Assembly (NCBI RefSeq): GCF_014876185.1
Contig: NZ_JADALJ010000001.1
Coordinates: forward strand, 4,465,001 to 4,529,000
DNA: 64,000 nucleotides
Source of the DNA: Rufibacter sp. LB8
GTDB lineage: Bacteria; Bacteroidota; Bacteroidia; Cytophagales; Hymenobacteraceae
Direction: 5' to 3'
The stretch's first letter is position 1. Every line of letters begins with the position of its first letter. Of this stretch, positions 26,163 to 33,438 are shown piece after piece. Below the pieces are notes generated by a model that saw nothing but the letters and a program-made list of their open reading frames with translations, did no database searches and had not been told where the DNA came from. The position numbers and the translations under genes were made by a program.

Positions 26163-26407
26163 GTGTCAATGTCCTGGTCAAGTTCAACAGTGTCTTTCAC
26201 TCTTCCGTTAACCGCATCCTCCTCGGAGTTGTCAATCATTCGGTTAAAGTCAGTCAGGGATAAAGGGGCAAGTCTTTCTGCGAAAAGCTTCTTTTTCTCT
26301 GAGTGCAGTATCTGCTCAAACTTCGCGATGATATTCTCATTATTGAGGCGCAAAAATTCCTGCACAAAGTGTATTTTTCTCGCTTGTAAGTCCATGCTAT
26401 TGCTCAT
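26153..26407 (-). CDS. Antitoxin partner of the RelE/ParE toxin
   Basis: 84 residues from the ATG at 26407 (MSNSMDLQARKIHFVQEFL); the ATG at 26395 is an alternative, and the 18 codons further upstream are less likely. A helical N-terminal half (FLRLNNENIIAKFEQIL) is followed by a flexible acidic tail (DNSEEDAVNGRVKDTVELDQDIDTW), as expected for a toxin-wrapping antitoxin. The C-terminal coding end overlaps the toxin start, so translation is coupled. Such pairs usually repress their own promoter. Confidence 0.75.
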   Translation of the reverse strand: MSNSMDLQARKIHFVQEFLRLNNENIIAKFEQILHSEKKKLFAERLAPLSLTDFNRMIDNSEEDAVNGRVKDTVELDQDIDTWT

Positions 26408-26489
26408 TAAGTAAAGATAGGTAAAATACAGAATACGAAAAAGCAGGTTTTCTCGCTTCATTCTTGTTCTTCATTATTTTATAGGCAAA

Positions 26490-26569
26490 CAACCTGCCCC
26501 AGCTTTGGAAGGGCGCGCGGGGATTTCCGTTTTTGGGCTCATTTCTGAAAACGAGCCCGAAAACGGCTA
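26490..26569 (+). repeat. 80-bp direct repeat, copy 2
   Basis: Second copy of the sequence at 25743-25822. Its end contains the stop codon of the adjacent secreted-protein gene, so copy 1 appears to include a duplicate of that gene's last bases. Confidence 0.85.
26525..26567. repeat. Palindrome copy within direct repeat 2
   Basis: Arms TTCCGTTTTTGGGCTCATTT and AACGAGCCCGAAAACGG. It touches the stop codon of the gene at 26567. Confidence 0.83.
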
Positions 26570-27094
26570 GTCTTCCAGCTTGAAATCTGCCTGAAACCGC
26601 AATTGCCCGTCGCGTTTGAGAATGTAGGACAAGACTTTCTTGTTGGGCGACAGCTGCAAGGTCCATTCATTGGTAGCCGCCGCCGGAATCAGTTGCGCGG
26701 TATACGCATCTGCCGGAAAACTGTGGCTCAGCGACGTGCCGCCCACCTTGGCATAGCCGCCGTACATGGTCACCGAGTCTGGCGATCCGTCAGCGTGCCG
26801 GTGATCGTGCTTGAGCAGCAGGCCGTTCTTTTTATGGAACGTGAGCAGCCACGTGCGCGATTTGTCTTCGCCTACCCAAAACGGCACCCGCAGTGAGTCT
26901 TCGCCCGCCTTCTGAATGAAGATGCGCAGCTCCTTGCCGGCAAACGGGTCATTGGCCCGCAGCGGCGTGACCACCGTGCCTGTGTAGGATTTCCCGTGGT
27001 GTTTTTGCAGGGTTTTCAGGAAGTCCTTCTGCGGTTTGGGATTGGGTTGGAGAAGGAAAAGTAATGCAAAGAAGGAGTGGAGGTAGAGGAGCAT
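26567..27094 (-). CDS. Exported protein of unknown function
   Basis: 175 residues with a short hydrophobic N-terminus (MLLYLHSFFALLFLLQ) acting as signal or anchor. The rest is a beta-rich domain with conserved-looking segments HHGKSYTGTVVTP, FIQKAGEDSLRVPFWVGEDKSRTW and LLLKHDHRHADGSPDSVTMYGGYA. No catalytic signature is recognised. It starts 16 bases after the RhuM-Fic gene stop on the same strand, so the two may be co-transcribed. Confidence 0.7.
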   Translation of the reverse strand: MLLYLHSFFALLFLLQPNPKPQKDFLKTLQKHHGKSYTGTVVTPLRANDPFAGKELRIFIQKAGEDSLRVPFWVGEDKSRTWLLTFHKKNGLLLKHDHRHADGSPDSVTMYGGYAKVGGTSLSHSFPADAYTAQLIPAAATNEWTLQLSPNKKVLSYILKRDGQLRFQADFKLED

Positions 27095-27110
27095 GGGGTA
27101 GTAGAAAGGG

Positions 27111-28142
27111 TTAGTTTTTTATCAGGTTGATGATTAGTTTTATGATAGTTTCCCGCTGTTCTGGTAAACTTTGTGCCACCGCCAATGCCAAAGCGACTAA
27201 TGCATTTTCATTTATTTTTTGTTCTTGGTTTGCTTCGGTTAAATGATAATTGTTCTGTTCCAGAAACCAAACAAATACGAAGGACCCAATCCTTTTATTG
27301 CCGTCACTAAATGGATGTCCTTTAATGATAGAGTATAACAACTGAGCGGCCTGCTCCTCAATAGATGGATAGGCTAGTTCTCCAAATACCGTCTGTGAAA
27401 TACTACCCAATATTCCTCTGAGAGAATCATCTTTTTCTCTGCCAAATAGCTCACTTGCCTCCTTTCTGGCAATCAATTCTTTCTTAAGTTCTGCTATCGC
27501 GTTGATAACATCATCATAGTTGATGGAATAGATAAGGTCTCTGTTCAGGTCCTCTGTCAATAATTCGTCTCTATCATACCTATCTAATAATTCAAATGAT
27601 TTAGAGTACTTGGTTATGATAGATAAGAGCCCTTGGGTTAAGACCTTCTGGCCTTCATGAAATTCTTGGTATAGATTGTCAATGGTACTTTCAAGTTCAG
27701 CTATTTTCTCTTTTTGCTTTGAAAGTAGCTCGGTGTTTATGGAATACCCGTTTATTAAATACTCTTTCAGACGCTTGGTTGCCCACTTCCTGAATTCTAT
27801 ACCTCTCTGTGATTTGACACGGTATCCAACTGAGATAATAACATCCAGATTGTAGTAGGTAAGGGTACGCGTTACTTCTCTGCTTCCTTCTTTCTGAACT
27901 TGGCGGAAATCCCGCCTAGTTGCAGCTTCATCAAGTTCGCCCTCAGCGTATAGGTTTTTGATATGTTCGCCAACAGTTCTTCTAGCCTTGCCAAAGAGTT
28001 CTGTCATCTGCTGCTGGGTGGCCCACACGGTATCCTGCTCACCATCAACCACCACTTGAAACTCCACTTCTTTGTCTGTAGAGGTGAAGAGTGCTATGTC
28101 AGTATAAGATGGAGTATTATTATTCAATTTGTTCAAAATCAA
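27111..28142 (-). CDS. RhuM-type protein fused to a Fic/Doc domain
   Basis: 343 residues. The N-terminal 150 residues are RhuM-like (VWATQQQMTELFGKARRTVGEHIKN, then TYYNLDVIISVGYRVKSQRG). A coiled-coil linker follows, then a C-terminal Fic/Doc fold with HPFSDGNKRIGSFVF near residue 285, matching HxFxDGNKR. The Lys in place of the second Gly of canonical Fic (HPFxxGNGR) resembles Doc, which phosphorylates EF-Tu rather than AMPylating. The start is a TTG; no in-frame ATG lies near the expected N-terminus, and the ATG at about 28161 is out of frame. It is AT-rich relative to the core genes. It is probably a toxin-like or defence-associated accessory protein; its target is unknown. Confidence 0.82.
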   Translation of the reverse strand: MILNKLNNNTPSYTDIALFTSTDKEVEFQVVVDGEQDTVWATQQQMTELFGKARRTVGEHIKNLYAEGELDEAATRRDFRQVQKEGSREVTRTLTYYNLDVIISVGYRVKSQRGIEFRKWATKRLKEYLINGYSINTELLSKQKEKIAELESTIDNLYQEFHEGQKVLTQGLLSIITKYSKSFELLDRYDRDELLTEDLNRDLIYSINYDDVINAIAELKKELIARKEASELFGREKDDSLRGILGSISQTVFGELAYPSIEEQAAQLLYSIIKGHPFSDGNKRIGSFVFVWFLEQNNYHLTEANQEQKINENALVALALAVAQSLPEQRETIIKLIINLIKN

Positions 28143-28192
28143 AATTTAGTGAGTTCATAGAACGAAAATTCAGCAGTGTGCTCATGCTGATT

Positions 28193-28681
28193 TTAGGACG
28201 CGCCAAGAGTGGGATTGCCTGACTCAATTAACTTTATCAATTCTTCCCAGCTTCCAACTAATTCATTTTTAAAACTTTCAGGATTGAATTGCCTGACATC
28301 TGTCTTGTTTCTTTTCTGTCCATTTCTTCCTACCCCTTCTTCCCACTTTTCATGTCCAGATTTTATTTTGTTGGCTAAAATAGTGGAGTTAACAATAAAG
28401 TATTCAGGACACTTTTGTCTGTCTATTGGTAAAGAAACAAATATGAAAAATTTATTTTTAGAGTGTACTTCCTCTACTTTTTTATTCAGTATCCATTTCT
28501 TCTTGCCTTGGGTAGTTTTAACTTGTATTGAAATCATGTTTTCACCACTAAGACTACTGACTAAAATATCAACCCCATCAGAGTTTCTTAAAGTTATGGC
28601 CGCTAGATAGCCCCTTCTTGAGAGTTCAGCAGCAACATAGTATTCACCAGCAACGCCAGATAATTGAGAACCAATCTTCAT
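28193..28681 (-). CDS. PD-(D/E)XK nuclease-like protein (DUF4365-type)
   Basis: 162 residues. The N-terminal helix GEYYVAAELSRRGY supplies a Glu. SDGVDILVSS and ISIQVKTTQGKKK supply the D and Q-x-K of a PD-(D/E)XK core, as in Holliday-junction resolvase-like and restriction-type nucleases. The second half, with IDRQKCPEYFIVNS and a polar C-terminus, is variable. It lies 50 bases upstream of the RhuM-Fic gene on the same strand and is AT-rich like it. No methylase or specificity gene is adjacent. Confidence 0.72.
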   Translation of the reverse strand: MKIGSQLSGVAGEYYVAAELSRRGYLAAITLRNSDGVDILVSSLSGENMISIQVKTTQGKKKWILNKKVEEVHSKNKFFIFVSLPIDRQKCPEYFIVNSTILANKIKSGHEKWEEGVGRNGQKRNKTDVRQFNPESFKNELVGSWEELIKLIESGNPTLGAS

Positions 28682-28842
28682 AATAATTAATATTTGCTAA
28701 AGCTATGATAGAAGTTTTGAAGCCGTTTTAACAATAAAATCGAAAGTTTCTAAAGAAGCAGTTAATAGAAATGAAGAGCAAAAAGTAACAATTGGTTTTC
28801 ATTACGTCATCTCACCAATATACCAAAAATACCCAAACCACC

Positions 28843-28883
28843 CCCGTTTTCGGCCTCATTTCCCAAAGCTAGCCCGAAAACGC
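28843..28883. repeat. Palindrome copy in divergent gap
   Basis: CCCCGTTTTCGGCCTCATTTC, then AGCTAGCCCGAAAACGCC; the centre is degenerate. Confidence 0.72.
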
Positions 28884-28967
28884 CGTAGGTCTTTGGTATT
28901 GGCGGCGGCCCTTTTTACATTTGGTTTTGAGGGCGCGCACCGCGGCTCCTAACCACACCAAATCCCT

Positions 28968-30353
28968 ATGTTATCACACCTGAAACGCATCGCGTTGGCA
29001 GCTGCTTTGGCGGTACCGCTGGGGGCTGCGGCCCAGAACCATGACTCGCTGTTCATCCGGAAAATCTATGACGAAGCCCTCACCAAAGGCCAAAGCTACG
29101 AGCAGCTGCGCTATCTCACGGGCCGCATTGGGGCGCGCCTGAGCGGGTCGCCGCAGGCCGCCGCCGCCGTGGAATGGGCCCGGCAGGAGATGGAGAAAAT
29201 GGGCTTAGACCGCGTGTACCTGCAGGAGGTGATGGTGCCCCACTGGGTGCGCGGCGATAAAGAATACGCCGCCATTGTGAACTCCCGCCTTTCGCCCACG
29301 CGCGAGGTGAACGTGCTGGCGCTGGGCGGCTCTGTGGCCACGCCCGCCAACGGCCTCACCGCCGATGTGGTGGAAGTCTACAGCCTGGACGAGCTCAAGA
29401 AACTGGGCAAGAAGAAAGTGCAGGGTAAGATTGTGTTCTTCAACCGGGGCTTCGACCAAACCCACATTGTGACCGGACGCGCGTACGGCGGCGCGGTGGA
29501 TCAGCGCTCCAGCGGCCCCTCAGAGGCGGCCCGTTTGGGCGCGGTAGGGGTAGTGGTGCGGTCCATGGCGTCTAATAATGATGATTTTCCGCATACCGGC
29601 GGCTTACGTTACGCCGAGGATGCCCCCAAGATTCCGGCCGTGGCCATCTCCACCAAAGGCGCCGATGTGCTCAGCCGCCTCCTGAAAGAAGACGACAAAC
29701 TACAGTTCCACCTCCGCCTAAACTCGCAATGGTTGCCCGATGTGCTGAGCTACAACGTGATTGGCGAAATTAAAGGCACCGAGAAACCAGACGAAATCAT
29801 AGTAGTGGGCGGCCACCTGGACAGCTGGGATATTGGCGAAGGCGCGCATGATGACGGCACCGGCTGCGTGCAGTCCATGGAAGTGCTCAGATTGTTCAAG
29901 ACCATGGGCTACAAACCCAAGCGCACCATACGCGCGGTGATGTTCATGAACGAAGAAAATGGCCTTCGCGGTGGTACCATGTACGCTGAGGTGGCCAAGC
30001 AGCGCGGCGAGAAGCACATTGCCGCCATTGAGTCAGACGCCGGCGGGTTCACGCCTCGGGGCTTCGGGATAAGCGCCGTGAACGAGGCCGCCTTCCAGAA
30101 AGCCTTCGCTTGGAAACCGCTGCTGGCCCCCTACGGCTTGCACGACATTGAGCGCGGTGGCGGCGGGGCAGATATTGGGCCCTTGAAAGACGACCGCGTG
30201 GCCTTAATTGGTTTCCGGCCAGATTCCCAGCGTTACTTTGACATCCACCACACTGCCAATGACACCTTTGACAAAGTCAACCGCCGCGAGCTGGAATTGG
30301 GCGGTGCGTCTATGGCCGCGTTAGTGTATTTGATTGACAAGTATGGGTTGTAG
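28968..30353 (+). CDS. M28-family metallopeptidase with PA domain
   Basis: 461 residues with a signal peptide (MLSHLKRIALAAALAVPLGAAAQ). A protease-associated insert (about 130-250, KVQGKIVFFNRGFDQ) lies ahead of the catalytic domain. Zinc ligands and catalytic residues are visible in GGHLDSWDIGEGAHDDGTG (about 280), the general base pair in MNEENGLRGG (about 328), and a C-terminal ligand in FDIHHTANDTFDKVN (about 426). It is an exported di-zinc aminopeptidase or carboxypeptidase that degrades peptides in the periplasm or outside. High G+C and a normal start indicate a core gene at the right edge of the accessory stretch. Confidence 0.92.
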   Translation: MLSHLKRIALAAALAVPLGAAAQNHDSLFIRKIYDEALTKGQSYEQLRYLTGRIGARLSGSPQAAAAVEWARQEMEKMGLDRVYLQEVMVPHWVRGDKEYAAIVNSRLSPTREVNVLALGGSVATPANGLTADVVEVYSLDELKKLGKKKVQGKIVFFNRGFDQTHIVTGRAYGGAVDQRSSGPSEAARLGAVGVVVRSMASNNDDFPHTGGLRYAEDAPKIPAVAISTKGADVLSRLLKEDDKLQFHLRLNSQWLPDVLSYNVIGEIKGTEKPDEIIVVGGHLDSWDIGEGAHDDGTGCVQSMEVLRLFKTMGYKPKRTIRAVMFMNEENGLRGGTMYAEVAKQRGEKHIAAIESDAGGFTPRGFGISAVNEAAFQKAFAWKPLLAPYGLHDIERGGGGADIGPLKDDRVALIGFRPDSQRYFDIHHTANDTFDKVNRRELELGGASMAALVYLIDKYGL

Positions 30354-30376
30354 GTCTTTAGTTTCTTTCTCTTTAT

Positions 30377-30403
30377 TGTCATCCTGAAAGGAACTTGTGG
30401 GCG
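30377..30403 (+). repeat. Inverted repeat, left copy, flanking an AT-rich gene
   Basis: TGTCATCCTGAAAGGAAC continues with TTGTGGGCG. The reverse complement of 31094-31120 matches it at 25 of 27 positions. Confidence 0.75.
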
Positions 30404-30465
30404 AACAGTAATTACTTTACCTAAAAGTTAATTCTTATTTGTATGCTGTGGTAATTCAAAAGGTA

Positions 30466-31053
30466 ATGAAATGTAGAATAGTAATCGGATTATTTCTTCT
30501 TATTAGCTTTTCAAATTGCCATAAATCAGTAAAAAGATCAGAAACTTATGGATCAGGTAGAAGAAATAGCGAATACATTAAAGCGTTAATGACGCAATAT
30601 ATACACCCATCCACAATAGGCTTAAAAACACTTCCGCCTCCGCCAATTGGGATTTCATATTTTACTATAGGAGCAATTTGCAAGGGTGATTCAATTAGAG
30701 TTCTCGTTAATACTGTGAAAGAACTAGTAGACCTCAGCCTAGTAGCTCATAATTCCACAGACTCTGCAGAGATTGTTAAAATAATAAAAGGAGAAGATTT
30801 CTTATCCTTAAATGAAGATGCAAAAGCTCAAGTGAAAGTTGTTTATCCAATTAAAAGGATTGATTCTATAAGAACAAAGGGCAAGGACTTTTTTATAAAT
30901 CACTTCTTTGAAGAAAGCGGATTGCAAAAGGAGAGTCTAGATTTTCCGGAACAAGCTTATTTAATTGATGTGCTCTCTAACTGGGGAATACTGATTTCAT
31001 TTGATGATTACATTGGGTTTTACAGAATTCATGAGAAAGAAAGGCTAAAGTAG
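30466..31053 (+). CDS. AT-rich predicted lipoprotein, unknown function
   Basis: Start chosen at the ATG at 30466 because the signal peptide begins there (MKCRIVIGLFLLISFSNCHK, lipobox FSNC); nine codons upstream are open but not needed. 195 residues with no recognised domain. Segments include LPPPPIGISYFTIGAICKGD and a C-terminal aromatic-rich part WGILISFDDYIGFYRIHEKE. Base composition is far lower in G+C than the flanking peptidase and glycosyltransferase genes, and the gene is bracketed by a 27-bp inverted repeat, which suggests recent acquisition. Confidence 0.65.
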   Translation: MKCRIVIGLFLLISFSNCHKSVKRSETYGSGRRNSEYIKALMTQYIHPSTIGLKTLPPPPIGISYFTIGAICKGDSIRVLVNTVKELVDLSLVAHNSTDSAEIVKIIKGEDFLSLNEDAKAQVKVVYPIKRIDSIRTKGKDFFINHFFEESGLQKESLDFPEQAYLIDVLSNWGILISFDDYIGFYRIHEKERLK

Positions 31054-31093
31054 AATCATTAGGAATTTCTTCACGGCCCAAGCTTTTCTAGTT

Positions 31094-31120
31094 GGCCCAC
31101 AAGATCCTTTCAGGATGACA
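31094..31120 (-). repeat. Inverted repeat, right copy
   Basis: Mirror of 30377-30403, 690 bases away. A related CCTTCGACAGGCTCAGGATGAC stretch at 33325-33346 shows that the CAGGATGAC motif is dispersed. Confidence 0.75.
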
Positions 31121-31183
31121 AGGAGGAGGATAGGCTTTGCTTTAGAAAACAAGTTAAGTATCTGAAATCTCTGCCAGAACCCG

Positions 31184-31191
31184 TACCTTTG
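31184..31191 (+). promoter_or_regulatory. Bacteroidota -7 box for the GT9 gene
   Basis: TACCTTTG fits the TAnnTTTG consensus and lies 24 bases before the TTG start. Confidence 0.5.
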
Positions 31192-31214
31192 CCCAAGGTT
31201 CAACCAGGCATCCC

Positions 31215-32234
31215 TTGAAAAAAATCCTTATCATCCGGTTCTCGTCCATTGGCGATATTGTGCTCACCACGCCCGTAATCCGGTGCGTGAAAGAACAGGT
31301 GCCGGGGGTAGAGGTGCATTTCTGTACCAAAGCGGCGTTTAGAAATATCATCTCCAGTAACCCGTACGTGGACAAGGTGTTCTGCCTGGAGAAATCGCTG
31401 AAAGACTTGTTGGCGCAGCTCAAAGCCGAAAACTACGACCTGGTGCTGGATTTGCACAATAACCTGCGCACGCGCATCTTGAAATCCCGTTTGGGGGTGC
31501 CTGCCCGGAGCTTCAACAAACTCAATTACCGCAAGTGGCTCTTGGTGAAGTTTAAAATCAACCAGATGCCCAAGGTACACATTGTGGACCGCTACCTGGA
31601 CACCGCCGCGCCGCTGGGCGTGAAAAACGATGGCAAAGGCCTGGACTATTTCATTCCGGCGCAAGACGAAGTGGACCTCAACACCTTGCCGGCCACGCAC
31701 CAGAACGGCTATTACGCCATGGCCATTGGCGCGCAGCACTACACCAAACGCCTGCCCATTGACCGGCTTATTGAGCTCTGCGAAAAAATCAATGCGCCCA
31801 TTATTCTGTTAGGCGGCAAAGAAGACGCGGCCGTTGGCGCCATGATTGAAATGTACTTCAGCACGGAGCCTTATTTGAGCATACAGCGGGCGCAGGCCAA
31901 CCCTACGCTGGCCATCTACAACGCCTGCGGCAAGTACAACCTCAACGGTTCGGCTAGTTTGGTGCGGCAGGCTACGGCGGTTTTCAGCCATGACACCGGG
32001 TTGATGCACATTGCGGCGGCCTTCCAGAATAAGATTTACAGTATCTGGGGCAACACCGTGCCGGAATTCGGGATGTACCCATACACCCAGGATTTTGAAG
32101 TGCTGGAAGTGAAAAACCTTTACTGCCGGCCTTGCTCCAAGATTGGCTATTCTAAATGCCCTGAAAGACACTTCAGGTGCATGCGCGAAATCAACTTCGA
32201 CTTCACCTTGCCCATACCTGGGACTTCGATGTAA
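31215..32234 (+). CDS. Glycosyltransferase family 9 (heptosyltransferase-like)
   Basis: 339 residues. The unusual TTG start is accepted because it places the family's N-terminus exactly (MKKILIIRFSSIGDIVLTTP) and no ATG lies upstream in frame. The C-terminal nucleotide-sugar domain has LPIDRLIELC, IILLGGKEDA and HDTGLMHIAAAF, the acceptor/donor motifs of ADP-heptose:LPS heptosyltransferases. The product ends with a cysteine cluster (CRPCSKIGYSKCPERHFRCM) common in Bacteroidota members. It is likely to act in lipopolysaccharide core or other surface glycan synthesis at the inner membrane face. The glutaredoxin-like gene follows on the same strand. Confidence 0.88.
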   Translation: MKKILIIRFSSIGDIVLTTPVIRCVKEQVPGVEVHFCTKAAFRNIISSNPYVDKVFCLEKSLKDLLAQLKAENYDLVLDLHNNLRTRILKSRLGVPARSFNKLNYRKWLLVKFKINQMPKVHIVDRYLDTAAPLGVKNDGKGLDYFIPAQDEVDLNTLPATHQNGYYAMAIGAQHYTKRLPIDRLIELCEKINAPIILLGGKEDAAVGAMIEMYFSTEPYLSIQRAQANPTLAIYNACGKYNLNGSASLVRQATAVFSHDTGLMHIAAAFQNKIYSIWGNTVPEFGMYPYTQDFEVLEVKNLYCRPCSKIGYSKCPERHFRCMREINFDFTLPIPGTSM

Positions 32235-32248
32235 AGTTGGTCTCTAGT

Positions 32249-32289
32249 TTCCGTTTTTGGCCTCCATTCTGGAAATGACGTAGAAACCA
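32249..32289. repeat. Palindrome copy, degenerate
   Basis: TTCCGTTTTTGGCCTCCATTC, then AATGACGTAGAAACCAG; the right arm is largely lost. It lies 15 bases after the GT9 stop. Confidence 0.65.
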
Positions 32290-32310
32290 GCAAACCAAAA
32301 TTGCTGCGTT

Positions 32311-32559
32311 ATGTCTGCCAAACCTATCCTCTACGGCGCCGACTGGTGCCAGAAAACCATCGCCATTCAATCGTATTTCAAAGACCACCACGTGGACTAT
32401 GATTACCTCAACGTAGAAGAAACAGACGAAAACATGCAGGCCATCAAAGACATGAACCGCGGCCGCGTGCGTTTTCCCATGGTGGTGGTAGGAGCGCAGA
32501 CGCCCCTCAAGAATCCCTCTCCCGAGGAATTGGATAAGGCCTTGTCCGCAAATTCTTAA
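32311..32559 (+). CDS. Glutaredoxin-like monothiol protein
   Basis: 82 residues with a thioredoxin fold. The active-site region reads GADWCQKTIAIQ, so only the first Cys of the usual CxxC is present. The cis-proline segment RVRFPMVVV and the helix NPSPEELDKAL match mycoredoxin or glutaredoxin-type proteins. A single-Cys site points to monothiol deglutathionylation or Fe-S handling rather than dithiol reduction. The start ATG at 32311 gives the natural N-terminus. It lies 76 bases downstream of the GT9 gene, with a palindrome between. Confidence 0.8.
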   Translation: MSAKPILYGADWCQKTIAIQSYFKDHHVDYDYLNVEETDENMQAIKDMNRGRVRFPMVVVGAQTPLKNPSPEELDKALSANS

Positions 32560-32707
32560 TAACAGAAGTTGAAATGTGGCTGTTTCCTGTTTACCGCAGG
32601 GTTAGGGTAGCTAATTTGTGGTTGTTCAAGTGTTTTGACTTACGTAAGTTTATAAACTTACACAGTAGACAGCTACAAGGTACACTTTCGCTAAACTTGC
32701 GGCAGAT

Positions 32708-32750
32708 TTCTGTTTTCGGGCTCAATTTTGGAAACGGAGTCAAAAACAGA
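32708..32750. repeat. Palindrome copy
   Basis: Outer pairing TCTG/CAGA; arms CTGTTTTCGGGCTCAATTT and AACGGAGTCAAAAACAG. Confidence 0.78.
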
Positions 32751-32815
32751 GAGTAGTAGATTTTCTTTCTCCGGGAGAGGGTTGGGGTGTAAATAATACA
32801 GATTTCTAATGGCCT

Positions 32816-32922
32816 TTGGCAGAGACACTCGTAGGAGCTTCGCACACTACGAGGTCTTTTGAGCAGGCGTCTATCGTAACCTCAATCGTAGAGACAAGGC
32901 ACTGCCTGGTCCCTACAACCTG
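32816..32922 (-). repeat. Second repeat family, copy 2 (inverted)
   Basis: Its reverse complement follows the element at 686-782 almost base for base in the CTCAAAAGACCTCGTAGTG and GCGAAGCTCCTACGAGTGTC parts; the middle spacer differs. Confidence 0.75.
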
Positions 32923-32931
32923 CAACCGAAT

Positions 32932-32972
32932 TTCAGTTTCAGCTCCATTTCCATTTTGGAGCCCAAAAACGC
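32932..32972. repeat. Palindrome copy, degenerate
   Basis: CAGTTTCAGCTCCATTTCC, then TTTTGGAGCCCAAAAACG. Confidence 0.6.
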
Positions 32973-32981
32973 AATTTACAG

Positions 32982-33022
32982 AAAGGCTCCCCTCCTGTTT
33001 TAGGAGGGGTTGGGGGTGGTCA
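32982..33022 (+). repeat. Third repeat family, copy 2
   Basis: GGCTCCCCTCCTGTTTTAGG, then AGGGGTTGGGGGTGGTCACC. The reverse complement matches 15828-15873. Confidence 0.6.
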
Positions 33023-33044
33023 CCTTTTCCAGCTTTTCAATCGA

Positions 33045-33170
33045 GCGCCTAAGCAGGTTCCGTCGCCGGCAGGCGGGTTCCGAAGGCGCCAGGAAGCGGG
33101 TACAACGCGAGAGGGGAAGGCGGGGCCTCGCGGCCGTGAGCGCTCGGAGCCCGGCTATGCAAAAGGCCGT
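33045..33170. other. GC-rich block of unknown nature
   Basis: About 125 bases with clearly higher G+C than the rest of the gap (for example GGCGGGGCCTCGCGGCCGTG). No stable coding frame, tRNA or rRNA motif was recognised. It may be a fourth dispersed element or a structured RNA. Confidence 0.4.
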
Positions 33171-33353
33171 CTTGTAGAACTCAGGATGCAGCGATCATTT
33201 GAAAGGAAGGCAAACTGCGTGCACAAAAGCAGCTAGAATCGCAGTTTAGGTTATTGGCCCCTATGAACACCAACAACGGCGAAGGGAATTGCTCGCTCCA
33301 TCGAAGCAACACTCTTCGTTAAATCCTTCGACAGGCTCAGGATGACTTAGAAA

Positions 33354-33407
33354 AAAAATCCGTTTTGGGGCTCATTTTTGAAAATGAGCCCCAAAACGGA
33401 TTTTTGA
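33354..33407 (-). terminator. Palindrome copy acting as serS terminator
   Basis: A near-perfect palindrome with extended arms (AAAAATCCGTTTTGGGGCTC and GAGCCCCAAAACGGATTTTT) starts about 32 bases after the serS stop and has A/T tracts at both ends. Both arms carry the GGGG/CCCC variant, so pairing is preserved. Confidence 0.85.
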
Positions 33408-33438
33408 AAATTAAAAACTAAGAACGAACAACTAGAAG

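Larger units (their letters stand above)
32560..33438. other. 879-bp gap packed with dispersed repeats
   Basis: Between the glutaredoxin-like gene and serS. In order: palindromes (32708-32750, 32932-32972), second-family repeat (32816-32922), third-family hairpin (32982-33022), a GC-rich block (33045-33170) and the long serS terminator palindrome (33354-33407). No gene is supported; the frame at 32816-33052 is translated repeats. Confidence 0.75.

Noticed and set aside
27963-28160. 65-residue plus-strand open frame over the start of the RhuM-Fic gene
   Set aside because: Shadow of the RhuM-Fic gene with no start context or homology-like motif.
32560-33438. Possible tRNA or rRNA in the large gap
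   Set aside because: No cloverleaf T-loop GTTCGAATC or anticodon arrangement could be made from the GC-rich block.
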